Shown: positions 21,611 through 33,063 of the stretch, in pieces
Position numbering within the stretch: position 1 is the first letter of the stretch
How the letters are laid out: every line of letters starts with the position of its first letter
Assembly: GCF_001704415.2 (NCBI RefSeq)
Contig: NC_030824.1
Location: 38,621,022 to 38,685,021, forward strand
DNA from: Capra hircus
Taxonomy: Eukaryota; Chordata; Mammalia; Artiodactyla; Bovidae
DNA length: 64,000 bases
Reading direction: 5' to 3'
Notes under the pieces: generated by a model
Told to the model about the DNA's origin: nothing
The model's database searches: none
The model's input: the letters and a program-made list of their open reading frames with translations, nothing else
Made by a program: the position numbers and the translations under genes

Positions 21611-24600
21611 CAGTTCAGTTCAGTTCAGTTCAGTGGCTCAGTCATGTCCGACTCTTTGCGACCCCATGAATCGCAGCACAGCAGGCCTCCCTGTCCATCA
21701 CTAAATCCTGGAGTTCACTCAAACTCACGTCCATCGAGGCAGTGATGCCATCCAGCCATCTCATCCTCTGTCGTCCCATTCTCCTCCTGCCCCCAATCCC
21801 TCCCAGCATCAGAGTCTTTTCAAATGAGTCAACTCATCGCATGAGGTGGCCAAAGTACTGGAATTTCAGCTTTAGCATCATTCCTTCCAGAGAAATCCCA
21901 AGGCTGATCTCCTTCAGAATGGACTGGTTGAATCTCCTGGCAGTCCAAGGGACTCTCAAGAGTCTTCTCCGACAGCACAGTTCAAAAGCATCAGTTCTTC
22001 AGCTCTCAGCCTTCTTCACAGTCCAACTCTCACATCCATACATAACCACAGGAAAAACCATAGCCTTGACTAGACGGACCTTAGTCAGCAAAGTAATGTC
22101 TCTGCTTTTGAATATGTTATCTAGGTTGGTCATAACTTTTATTCCAAGGAGTAAGCGTCTTTTAATTTCATGGCTGCAGTAACCATCTGCAGTAATTTTG
22201 GAGCCCCCAAAAAATAAAGTCTGCCACTGTTTCCACTGTTTCCGCATCTATTTCCCATGAAGTGATGGGACCGGATGCCATGATCTTCGTTTTCTGAATG
22301 TTGAGCTTGAAGCCAACTTTTTCACTCTCCACTTTCACTTTCATCAAGAGGCTTTTTAGCTTCTCTTCTCTTTCTGACTTATAGGTGATATCATCTGCAT
22401 ATCTGAGGTTATTGATATTTCTTCCGACAATCTTGATTCCAGCATGTGTTTCTTCTAGTCCAGCGTTTCTCATGATGTACTCTGCATATAAGTTAAATAA
22501 TCAGGGTAACAATATACAGCCTTGACCTACTCCTTTTCCTATTTGGAACCAGTCTGTTGTTCCATGTCCAGTTCTAACTGTTGCTTCCTGACCTGCATAC
22601 AGATTTCTCAAGAGGCAGGTCAGGTGGTCTGGTATTTCCATCTCTCTCAGAAATTTCCACAGTTTATTGTGATCCACACAGTCAAAGGCTCTGGCATAGT
22701 CAATAAAACAGAAATAGATGTTTTTCTGGAACTCTCTTGCTTTTTCCATGATCCAGGGGATGTTGGCAATTTGATCTCTGGTTCCTCTGCCTTTTCTAAA
22801 ACCAGCTTGAACACCAGGAAGTTCATGGTTCACGTATTGCTGAAGCCTGGGTTGGAGAATTTTGAGCTTTACTTTACTAGCATGTGAGATGAGTGCAATT
22901 GTGCAGTAGTTTGAGCATTCTTTGGCATTACCTTTCTTTGGGATTGAAATGAAAACTGACCTTTTCCAGTCCTGTGGCCACTGCTGAGTTTTCCAAACTT
23001 GCTGGCATATTGAGTGCAGCACTTTCACAGCATCATCTTTCAGGATTTGAAATAGCTCAACTAGAATTCCATCACCTCCACTAGCTTTGTTCATAGTGAT
23101 GTTTTCTAAGGCCCACTTGACTTCACATTCCAGGATGTCTGGCTCTCGATGAGTGATCACACCATCATGATTATCCAGGTTGTGAAGATCTTTTTTGTCC
23201 AGTTCTTCTGTGTATTCTTGCCACCTCTTCTTAATATCTTCTGCTTCTGTTAGGTCCAGACCATTTCTGTCCTTTATCAAGCCCAAATTTGCATGAAATG
23301 TTCCCTTGGTATGTCTAATTTTCTTGAAGAGCTCTCTAGTCTTTCCCATTCTGTTGTTTTCCTCTATTTCTTTGCATTGGTCGCTGAAGAAGGCTTTCTT
23401 ATCTCTTCTTGCTTTTCTTTGGAACTCTGCATTCAGATGCTTATATTTTTCCTTTTCTCCTTTGTTTTTTGCCTCTCTTCTTTTCACAGGTATTTGTAAG
23501 GCCTCCCCAGACAGCCATTTTGCTTTTTTGCCTTTCTTTTCCATGGGGATCGCCTTGATCCCTGTCTCCTGTACAATGTCATGAACCTCATTTCATAGTT
23601 CATCAGGCACTCTATCTATCAGATCTAGGCCCTTAAATCTACTTCTCGCTTCCACTGTATAATCATAAGGGATCTGATTTAGGTCATACCTGAATGGTCC
23701 AGCAGTTTCCCCTACTTTCTTCAATTTGAGTCTGAATTTGGTAATAAGGAGTTCATGATCTGAGCCACAGTCTCTTGTTTTTGTTGACTGTATAGAGCTT
23801 CTCCATCTTTGACTGCAAAGAATATAATCGATCTGATTTCGGTGTTGACCATCTGGTGATGTCCATGTGTACAGTCTTCTCTTGTGTTGTTGGAAGAGGG
23901 TGTTTGCTATGACCAGTGCATTTTCTTGGCAAAACTCTATTAGTCTTTGCCCTGCTTCATTCCGTATTCCTAGGCCAAATTTGCCTGTTACTCCAGGTGT
24001 TTCTTGACTTCCTACTTTTGCATTCCAGTCCCCTATAATGAAAAGGACATCTTTTTTGGGTGTTAGTTCTAAAAGGTCTTGTAGGTCTTCATAGAACCAT
24101 TCAACTTCAGCTTCTTCAGCGTTACTCGTTGGGGCATAGACTTGGATAACTGTGATATTAAATGGTTTGCCTTGGAAACAAACAGATGATTCTGTCGTTT
24201 TTGAGATTGCATCCAAGTACTGCATTTCAGACTCTTTTGTTGACCATGATGGCTACTCCATTTCTTCTGAGGGATTCCTGCCCGCAGTAGTAGATATAAT
24301 GATCATCTTAGTTACATTCACCCATTCCAGTCCATTTTAGTTTGCTGATTCCTAGAATGTCGAAGTTCACTCTTGCCATCTCTTGTTTGACCACTTCCAA
24401 CTTGCCTTGATTCATGGACCTGACATTCCAGGTTCCTATGCAATATTGCTCTTTACAGCATCAGACCTTGCTTCTATCACCAGTCACATCCACAGCTCAG
24501 TATTGTTTTTGCTTTGGCTCCATCCCTTCATTCTTTCTGAAGTTATTTCTCCACTGATCTCCAGTAGCGTGTTGGGCACCTGCTGACCTGGGGAGTTCCT

Positions 24601-24834
24601 CTTTCAGTATCCTATCATTTTGCCTTTTTATACTGTTCATGGGGTTCTAAAGGCAAGAATACTGAAGTGGTTTTCCATTCCCTTCTCCAGTGGACCACAT
24701 TCTGTCAGACCTCTCCAACCCGTCTTGGGTTGCCCTGCGGGCATGGCTTAGTTTCATTGAGTTAGACAAGGCTGTGGTCCTAGTGTGATTAGATTGACTA
24801 GTTTTCTGTGAGTATGGTTTCAGTGTGTCTGACC
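21611..24834 (-). mobile_element. Near full-length BovB LINE, antisense (main part)
   Basis: Starts with the antisense 3' repeat (CAGTTCAG)n and runs through C-terminal, RT and endonuclease regions into 5' sequence. It is interrupted at 24835 by a sense BovB and resumes at 25532-25624. The total is about 3.3 kb, the longest BovB in the window. Confidence 0.92.
22168..24225 (-). pseudogene. BovB ORF2, endonuclease and reverse transcriptase, lightly broken
   Basis: Three frames in the same phase, read 24225 to 22168, make one nearly continuous ORF2. The endonuclease part (24225-23593) has GDWNAKVGSQ and GSDHELL. The RT part (23544-22501) has motif A FCFIDYARAFDCVDH at residues 278-291 of its frame. 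The third part (22473-22168) has NNLRYADDITY, with the catalytic YADD. The joins are two nonsense changes (a Trp-to-stop near 23595 and a Cys-to-stop near 22503), with no frameshift between them. A two-base loss near 24190 and a homopolymer shift near 22210 break the outer ends. A three-codon gap sits before GSDHELL compared with the copy at 33077. Confidence 0.86.
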
Positions 24835-25531
24835 TTAAAGGTCAACATTCAGAAAATGAAGATCATGGCATCCAGTCCCATCACTTCATGGGAAATAGAT
24901 GGGGAAACAGTGGAAACAGTGGCAGACTATATTTTTTGGGGGGCTCCAAAATCACTGCAGATAGTGATTGCAGCCATGAAATTAAAAGACGCTTACTCCT
25001 TGGAAGAAAGTTATGACCAACCTAGATAGCATATTCAAAAACAGAGACATTACTTTGCCTACTAAGGTCTGTCTAGTCAAGGGTATGGTTTTTCCTGTGG
25101 TCATGTATGGATGTGAGAGTTAGACTGTGAAGAAGGCTGAGCACCGAAGAATTTATGTTTTTGAACTGTGGTGTTGGAGAAGACTCTTGAGAGTCCCTTG
25201 GACTGCAAGCAGATCCAACCAGTCCATTCTGAATGAGATCAGCCTGAGATTTTTTGGAAAGAACGATTGTAAAGCTGAAACTCCAGTACTTTGGCCACCT
25301 CATGTGAAGAGTTAACTCATTGGAAAAGATTCTGATGCTGGGAGGGGTTGGGAGCAGGAGGAGAGGGGACGACAGAGGATGAGATGGCTGGATGGCATCA
25401 CTGACTCATGGACATGAGTCTGAGTGAACTCCGGGAGATGGCGATGGACAGGGAGGCCTGGCATGCTGCGATTCATGGGGTCGCAAAGAATCGGACATGA
25501 CTGAGCCACTGAACTGAACTGAACTGAACTG
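24835..25531 (+). mobile_element. BovB LINE 3' fragment nested in antisense BovB
   Basis: Sense BovB from about CTTAAAGGTCAACATTCAG to a (GAACT)n end at 25508-25531. The host BovB reads ...GTGTCTGACC on the left and TCCTCTGATGCCC on the right, which are adjacent in intact BovB. Any target duplication is at most about 6 bp (CTGNCC). Confidence 0.9.
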
Positions 25532-25624
25532 TCCTCTGATGCCCTTTGCAACACCTACCATCTTACTTGGGTTTCTCTTACCTTGGGTGTGGGGTATCTC
25601 TTCACGGCTGCTCCAGTAAAGTGC
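25532..25624 (-). mobile_element. 5' end of the antisense BovB (continued)
   Basis: CTCTGATGCCCTTTGCAACA to CACGGCTGCTCCAGTAAAG continues the antisense BovB interrupted at 24834. It lies in the untranslated 5' region. Confidence 0.82.
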
Positions 25625-25725
25625 TGCTGGGAAAATCCCACAGACAGAGGAGTCTGGCAGGCTACAGTCCATGGGGTCGCTAAAGAGTCGGACATGACTT
25701 AGTGACTAAACAACAACAACAACAA
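25625..25725 (+). mobile_element. 3' half of the split Bov-tA SINE
   Basis: GCTGGGAAAATCCCACAGAC through GGACATGACTTAGTGACTAA to an (AAC)n tail. It picks up a few bases after the point where the SINE half at 21610 stops, so a 4.0-kb BovB complex sits inside one SINE. Confidence 0.8.
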
Positions 25726-26850
25726 AATGTAGAGGTGCCTTTGCTAAATCTAACCCTGCTAACTATTAGAGATCTTATTTTCAGTAAAACAACATCTGTT
25801 GTATACCAGTTATGGCTATTATTTTTATTTTATTGAGCAAACATTTAATTTGCAAATTTTTATAGATTCCACATTTGTGTAAGCAAGACATTTACAAAGT
25901 TTTTACTAAGTTTATGTTTTTACATATTTAAGTGTGTACTGTCTCCACTCTAGATTATCTGCTCTCCCTATCCTTATGTTTTCTTGCTTTACAATTAATA
26001 TTATCTCTGAAACTAGGCCCCAAACCAGACAATTGTGGTTTTGCTAAGATTTGCTTAAGTATAAACCACTAGGAAGTCTTAAGTATACTATTTTATGACT
26101 GTTAACAAATATTGTACATAACTGAGTGGTTATTTATTCTTTTGTTATGTATGTTCTAAGTAGTTGTGCAGTTCTTAAAAGACAAGTTATTAATCAAATT
26201 AAACTTTAAAATTTTATGTTTTTATAGTAAACTTTGCTTTTCTAGAACACTGAAACTCCAAGAGTTAAAATCTACTCTAATCATGAATAAACAAATCTTA
26301 AAATGTTGGGAAAGCCTCAAAAAACAAAGCAAAATTGGGACATTATAGTTGATTTTAATATTGCCTTAACAAAGAGAAATATGATGTTTTAAAAACATTT
26401 ATTAAAAGTAGAAAAAACCTTGTTCATTTATTCAGACAACTATTCTCTCTAGTAGGCAATTGAGTATAAATTATATGTTGTGGGTTCTTTTAATAAACAG
26501 TTTGCTCAAGCAGAAAACCTGAAAGCATATTGCAGGTACAAAAAAGACTGTGAAGCTTATTGACACCTAGAACCTAAGATAAAGCACTCCTCTCTCAAAC
26601 ACAATTAAAAAAATTCATAGATGTGACAATAGCTATTGCCAGATAAAAAATGTATGTACTCTGTTCCAAATTTACACATATATTACTGGTTACATATATT
26701 GTATTGAATTGGACATAAAGACCAATGAATTTAGGAATATACTCTCAAGAACCTAAACCGTTGGCAGCAGCAAGAACCCAAGATAAAAGATTAACTTTAA
26801 GAATGTCATTGGGTCTGTGAGGTCAGAAAAGATGGTTTTTATCATTGCTA
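25726..26850. other. Unique AT-rich DNA
   Basis: No repeat or gene recognised. Confidence 0.45.
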
Positions 26851-26859
26851 CACATCTAT

Positions 26860-27059
26860 GCTGGGAGGGATTGGGGGCAGGAGGAGAAGGGGACGACAGA
26901 GGATGAGATGGCTGGATGGCATCACCGACTTAGTGGACGTGAGTTTGAGTGAACTCCAGGAGTTGGTGATGGACAGGGAGGCCTGGCGTGCTGCGATTCA
27001 TGGGGTCGCAAAGAGTCGGATATGACTGAGCGACTGAACTGACTAAACTGACTGATGGG
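26860..27059 (+). mobile_element. BovB 3' end, 200 bp, with target duplication
   Basis: CTGGGAGGGATTGGGGGCAG to GACTGAACTGACTAAACTGA. CACATCTAT flanks it at 26851-26859 and 27060-27068. Little decay, so a fairly recent, strongly 5'-truncated insertion. Confidence 0.92.
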
Positions 27060-27068
27060 CACATCTAT

Positions 27069-28095
27069 CACTTGAACAGCACATAGTACACCCTAGATAA
27101 ATATTTATTGGATAAATTGACTAAATACAACTACAAAAGTATACTTGTTATATAGTTGTATAGTATAGTTGTTTCTCAGATAACAATATATGACACATCA
27201 GTCATTTTTAGTATAAAAATAAGCTGTAATTTGATATTATTTCTCAAAATGGGTACTGAGTGAGAAATTTTTTTCCTTATCATAGATGAATCATAAAACT
27301 ATCAAATTAGGTCCCCAAATGCACAATGATTAACTTTATTTTCTTTTAAGGGGGTAATATTTGTGTTACAGATTTCTTGGTTCCAAGAATTTTATACATA
27401 TCTCCTAATCTTTGGGTTTGTAAATTTATTTTTCCTGTGACAAAATAAATATTTATCATTATTCTTGCTCACCAAATGTTGCAATGCAATTTTCCAAATA
27501 GATATGAGTGTATGCTCTAAATTAAACAACATTCAAAATGCTATGCAATAAAATATTAAAATTTTCATGCTCAATATTCACCATTGTAATATAACTTAGA
27601 TTTCTTTCTTAATTGCTACTATGAAAAAGATTAAATCTAGGACCTAGGCTACACTAAGATTGAGTTTTTCTAAAGGGTGTTTTCATTGGCAATGGAAAAA
27701 CTGGGAATTTTGTCATCTATTATAAAATGTTTATAAAAAGTTTATAAAAATTGCTCAATTTGCAGTTTCAATGGCTTTATTGAAAGTTCATGATGTACAA
27801 AAATATTAATGCTGTGCTTTGTGAATTAGAAATATATCTACAGAAGGATCAACAGAAAAATCTTGATTAAACAAAGTATGGAAAATGGTTAAAGGTCATT
27901 CTATTTTCTTTGAGTTTGCAGTTATTTGGAAACATAAAACTTGTCTTGCCTTAGTTTGACAAAGAATATACTTTTTTTTTAAGTGAGAACAAATTTTATT
28001 TTATTAACATGATTAAAAACATTTTGTCAAAGAGAATGGAATATATTAACATGTTAAGCAACTTTTGAAAAGTGAATTAATAGATCGTAAAACTC
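27069..28095. other. Unique AT-rich DNA
   Basis: No repeat or gene recognised. A short T-run lies at 27971-27980. Confidence 0.45.
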
Positions 28096-30191
28096 TGAGC
28101 TTTACAAATAGCTGAAGGGAAAATAGAAGCAAAAAGCAAGAGAGAAAGGGAAAGGTACATCCAACTAAACACAGAGTTCCAGGGAATAGCAAGGAGAGAC
28201 AAGGGGGCCTTCTTTAATGAACAAGGCAAAGAGATAGAGGAAAACACTGAAGGGGAAAGACTAAAGATCTCTTCAAGAAAATTGGAAATATCTAAGGAAC
28301 ATTTCTTCCCATAATGGGCACAATAAAGGACAGAAACAGTAAAGACCTAATAGAGCAGAAGAGGTCAAGAAGAAATGGAAACAATGCACTAAAGAACTAT
28401 GCAAAAATGATCTTAATGACCCAGATAACCAAGATGTTGCAGTCACTCACCCAGAGGCAGACATTCTGGAGTGTGAAGTCAAGTGGGACTTAGGAAGCAC
28501 TGCTGTCAATAAAGCTAGTAGAGGTGATGGAATTCCAGAAGAGTTATTTAAAATCCTGAAAGATGATGCTGTCAAAGTGTTCCACTCAATATGTCAGCAA
28601 ATTTGGAAAACCAGCAGTGACCACAGAACTGGAAAAGGTCAATCTTCATCCCAGTTCCCAAGAAGGGCAGTAATAAAGAATATTCAAGTCACTGGACTTG
28701 AATTCATCTCCCATACCAGTAAGGTTATGCTCAAAATCCTGCATGCTAGGTTCAGCATTATGTGAACTGAGAACTTCCAGATGTCCAAGCTGAGCTTAGA
28801 AAGGCAGAGGAACCAGAAGTCAAATTGCCAACTTTCACTGGATCATAGAGAAAGCAAGGGCATTCCAGGAAAAACATCTACATTTGTTTTATTGACTATG
28901 CTGAAGCCTTTTTCTGTGTGGGTTATAATACACTGTGGAAAACTCTTCAATAGTTGGGAATACCAAACCATCTTACCTGTCTCCTGAGAAATCTATATGC
29001 TGGTCAAGAAGGAACTGTTATAACCTTGTATGGAGCAACTGACTGGTTCAGGATTGAGAAAGGAGTATAGCAAGGCTGTTTATTGTCACCCTGTTTGTTT
29101 AATGTATACACAGAACACATCATGAGAAATGCTGGGCTGGATGAGTTACAAGCTGGAATCAAGACTGCCAGGAGAAATATCAACAACCTCAGATATATGG
29201 ATGATACCACTCTAATGGCAGAAAGGAAGAGGAACTAATAAGTCTCTTGATGAGGGTGAAGGAGGAGAGTTAAAAAGATTTGGCTTAAAGCTCAATATTA
29301 AAGAAACTAAGATCATGACATCTAGCCCCATCACTTCATGGCAAATAGAAGGGGAAACAGGTGGAAGCAGTGACAGATCTCCTCTTCTTGACCTCTAAAA
29401 TCACTGCAAATGGTGACTGCAGCCATGAAATTAAAAGACGATTGCTTCTTAGCATGGAAGTTTTGACAAACCTAGAGAGGGCTTCCCTGGTGGCTCAGAG
29501 GGTAAAACGTCTACCTGCAATGCAGGAGACCCGGGTTTGATCCCTGGGTCGGGAAGATCCCCTGGAGAAGGAAATTGTAACCCACTCCTGTATTCTTGCC
29601 TGGAGAATCCCAAGGACCGAGGAGCCTGGTGGGCTACAGTCCATGGGGTCGCAAAGAGATACAACTGAGCGACTTCACTTTCACTTTCAGACAGTGTGTT
29701 AAAAAGCAAAGACACCACTTTGCTGACAAAGGTCTGCATAGTCAAGGCTATGGTCTTTCCAGTAGTTATGTACGGTTGTGAGAGCTGAATCATAAAGAAG
29801 GCAGAGCACTGAAGAATTGGTCCTTCAAACTGTGGTGCTGGAGAAGACCCTTGAGAGTCCCTTGGACAGCAAGGAGGTCAAACTAGTCAATCTTAGAGGA
29901 AACCAACCATGAATATTCATTGGAGGGACTGATGCTGAGGCTGCAATACTTTGACCACCTGATGTAAACAGCCGATTCACTGGAAAAGACCCTGATGCTG
30001 GGCAAAATTGAAGGCAGGAGGAGAAGGGAACAACAGAGGATGAGATGGTTGGATGGCTTCCCTGATGCAATGCACATGAACTTGGGCAAACTCCAGGAGA
30101 TGGTGACGGACAGGGAAGCCTGGTGTGCTGCAGTCCATGAAGTCATGAAGAGTCGGACATGACTTGATGACTGAACAACGACAACAACAGA
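28096..30191 (+). mobile_element. Old BovB LINE, carrying a SINE
   Basis: A diverged BovB from CTTTACAAATAGCTGAAG to GACATGACTTGATGACTGAA and an (AAC)n-like tail. RT-region wording is clear (FVLLTMLKPFSVWV frame at 28860-28920), but stops and indels are frequent, so no domain remains open. It is clearly older than the copies at 4859, 21611 and 33062. A Bov-tA is inserted at 29474-29690. Confidence 0.88.
29474..29690 (+). mobile_element. Bov-tA SINE inside old BovB
   Basis: GGGCTTCCCTGGTGGCTCAG to CTGAGCGACTTCACTTTCAC. Close to consensus, unlike the BovB around it. The BovB reads ACCTAGAGAG before it and ACAGTGTGTTAAAAAGC after it, continuous without the SINE. Confidence 0.9.
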
Positions 30192-30198
30192 GCTCTAA

Positions 30199-30322
30199 GG
30201 GCTCCCCTAGTGGCTCAGTGGGTAAAGAATCCACCTTCAATGCAGGAGACACAGGGGATGCGGGTTTGAACTCTGGGTTGGGAAGATCCCCTGGAGGAGG
30301 AATTGACACCCCACTCTAGTAA
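30199..30322 (+). mobile_element. Bov-tA SINE lacking its 3' part
   Basis: GGCTCCCCTAGTGGCTCAGT to CACCCCACTCTAGTAAG. The tRNA-like head is complete and the BovA body stops after CCACTC(C/T)AGTA, so a later deletion is likely. Confidence 0.8.
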
Positions 30323-32764
30323 GTAAATTGTATATATTTAATCTTTCTCCTCACAGAATTTTGAATTTAATTCATATTTGTTATATTTTAAGGAATGAAA
30401 TTTCTAACTTGTATTTCCTATGCTTTTATGGATTTTATCCTTAGGGAAACTAGACGGGTGAAGATGGTTATTTTTTAAAAAGACATAAAGTAAAAGAGGT
30501 TACTTAGCTCTTATAAATATTATTAATGCATTAATAACATTAATGCAAATAAAAACATTAACTTATAAAGGTCATTTTTGTCACAATCAATAGTCTATTT
30601 TAAATTTTTAAAAATTTTTAGGAAATACTTTTAAAGGAAAGACTATACAGTGTAATGTACAAATGTTTATGGTGAGAAGAAAAATTTTATATGAAAAATT
30701 GCATGATGATTTTTTGTAATACACATAGAATATTAAAAATTGTTAATAATAACAGGTTTGACAATGCTTAATCACACTTTTGCAATAGGAAAACAGTTAA
30801 TAATGACTATTAAAATTGTAGTTTATTCTCTTAAAAACCATTCTCTGATTAACTGAAAAAATACTCCCAGGCTTTAAAATCTAAATACAATCACTAGAGG
30901 AAAGGGATAGATTTCCTATAAAATTTATTAACATAAGCAGACTATGAGAATTCTATTAGTCTAGACAGGAGAACTGCACTGTTTCTTTTGTTTTTCTTAT
31001 TAATTCTGACAGATTTAAAGTGTTTGCAATTCTACACTGCCAGGTTTACATAAAGTCCCATTCTTTTATATAGTTTAACTTTTGAATATTTACCATAGGT
31101 ATAAAAATGCTTCAAAATGGGTTTTTAACATGTTTCTCAAATATAAATGCAGAAAAAAACCCAAAAACTAGTAATGGAAGATTACCTGAAACTTTTTTCT
31201 TTTGTTTTGGTTTTAATGAAGAGAATATCTCTTTATTTGCAAAATAAAATCAAAGCTTCTATTGATGTCATTCTACTCATAGCGTACAGTCATAAAATCA
31301 CAAAGAGTGAGAGTATATTTGGACAAAATAATCAAACCATGTTACATCATGGAGATGATTACTTGTGGTCAGTAGGTATTTATAATCGGCATATCTTTTT
31401 CATTACTCTTGAGTCTAATTTCTTATCTTAAAAAGTATACAGATTTTTACTGTATTTTGCACAATTTTTTCTCTATGGAGAGAGTATACTTCTGTAGCAG
31501 TTCAGTGATTTTAAGATGAAATACTTTAAAAAAATGACACATTAAAATTTTTGATACTGTTACTACACTGAAAAACTTGGTACTTTGGTTTTGACAATGA
31601 GAAACAAAAGACAGCTTTCCAAACTGAAATATTTTTTTAAAGAAAATGTGCTTTGCATTTCTTTATTGATCTTTTACATTTAAAAGTATCCTTTCCTATT
31701 AATTAGCTTTTACTTCAGTAAATATCAGGGAATCATTATTAGGATCTTTGCTACCCAATGTATTGATTATTGTAATATTTCATGGTTCATCCCAACTAGT
31801 GTTCTCTGCTCTTAATTTTGCATATAAAATACCATTCTCTTCATTTTTACATATGTAACAACAAAATATGCTACCAGAATAATTATATTGACTTTAAAAA
31901 CAGTGAATAAATATATTAAGTGCTTACTGCATACTAGACACTATGGCAGAAACTAAACATTCCTTTGAAGTTTAGAAGAAAACCACTCTGAATTCATGGA
32001 AATAGGCTTTTAAAATAAAGCACAGTGCACTGCAAAAATTTTTACTTTGACAGTGATTTCAAAATTTTCTAATGTATTCTACATTTTAAATTAGATAAAA
32101 GTTATATTCATTCTTGATTATTGATGAGGTAATGCTGTTTCATATGTTTAAAAATTGTTACCATTTTGAAGTGAAAAAAAAACTCTAAATGGGACTTTAA
32201 TTTTAACATTGTGAAATAATTGTTTAAATATATATAAAGAAATATAAGCAATATAAACCATAAACTAACTAAAATGGAATAGAAGAGCCATAAGTCAAAA
32301 CATGTCTTTTGCATAGAGTAGCAGAAATTTCTTTAAGGGTAAAAAGTAATGTGCAAAGGTGAAATGGGGCTAAAGGATCATTTTGGCATTGCCACAGTTC
32401 CATAAGAAAAGTTTAGCCAGGCCTCAGGTGGGCACTAGAAAACCACTAAAGGTGGGACCAAGCATTCATAGAAATTACATTGTCTCATTGTAGTTGTGCT
32501 ACTGTTTTCTTATAGAGTTTACCATTTTCTTTCATAAATTTCTACCCTTTTAAGAAAGACAATTTCATTGACTCAACCCAGCCATGATTTGTTTTTGAGT
32601 CAAGTATTCCAACCCTGTTCCTCTAATCTGGGGATTATGGGAGGGACAGGAGAGCTTGGGGATCATGTCTTGTTTTGCTTTGTCCTTCTAAAAGGGCATG
32701 GGTGTTAAGAGTGAGAAGTTATACAGGGTAGGAAGATTTGTTCATAACATTAAAAATTACCCTA
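30323..32764. other. Unique AT-rich DNA
   Basis: 2.4 kb without coding features. A MIR-like scrap (CTTACTGCATACTAGACACTA) lies near 31920. A repeat-like block at 32340-32640 could not be assigned. Confidence 0.4.
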
Positions 32765-33063
32765 TAATACTGAGCAGAATTCTCTGTGCTGCACAGTAGT
32801 AACCTAGTTGGTTACTCATTTTAAATATACCAGTGTGTGCATGTCAATCCCAAACCTATTCCTTCCCCTCCACCCTTCCCCCTTGGTAACCGTAAGTTCA
32901 TTCTCTCAGTCTATGTGTCTACTGGGAAAAGAATTTGAAAAAGAATAAATGCATGCATATATATATAATTGGAAAAAAAATGTTTTACAATCCTAGGGGG
33001 AAGAAGTCATTGAATTGTACACTTAAAAATGGGGGAATTTTATGACATATGAATTGTCTCTCA
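32765..33063 (+). repeat. L1 3' end with 5' inversion
   Basis: 32765-32925 is L1 3' untranslated sequence in antisense (CAGAATTCTCTGTGCTGCAC ... CCTTGGTAACCGTAAG). From about 32930 the neighbouring L1 segment continues in sense (GGGAAAAGAATTTGAAAAAG, then AATTGTACACTTAAAAATGG). This is the arrangement left by twin priming. Confidence 0.68.
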
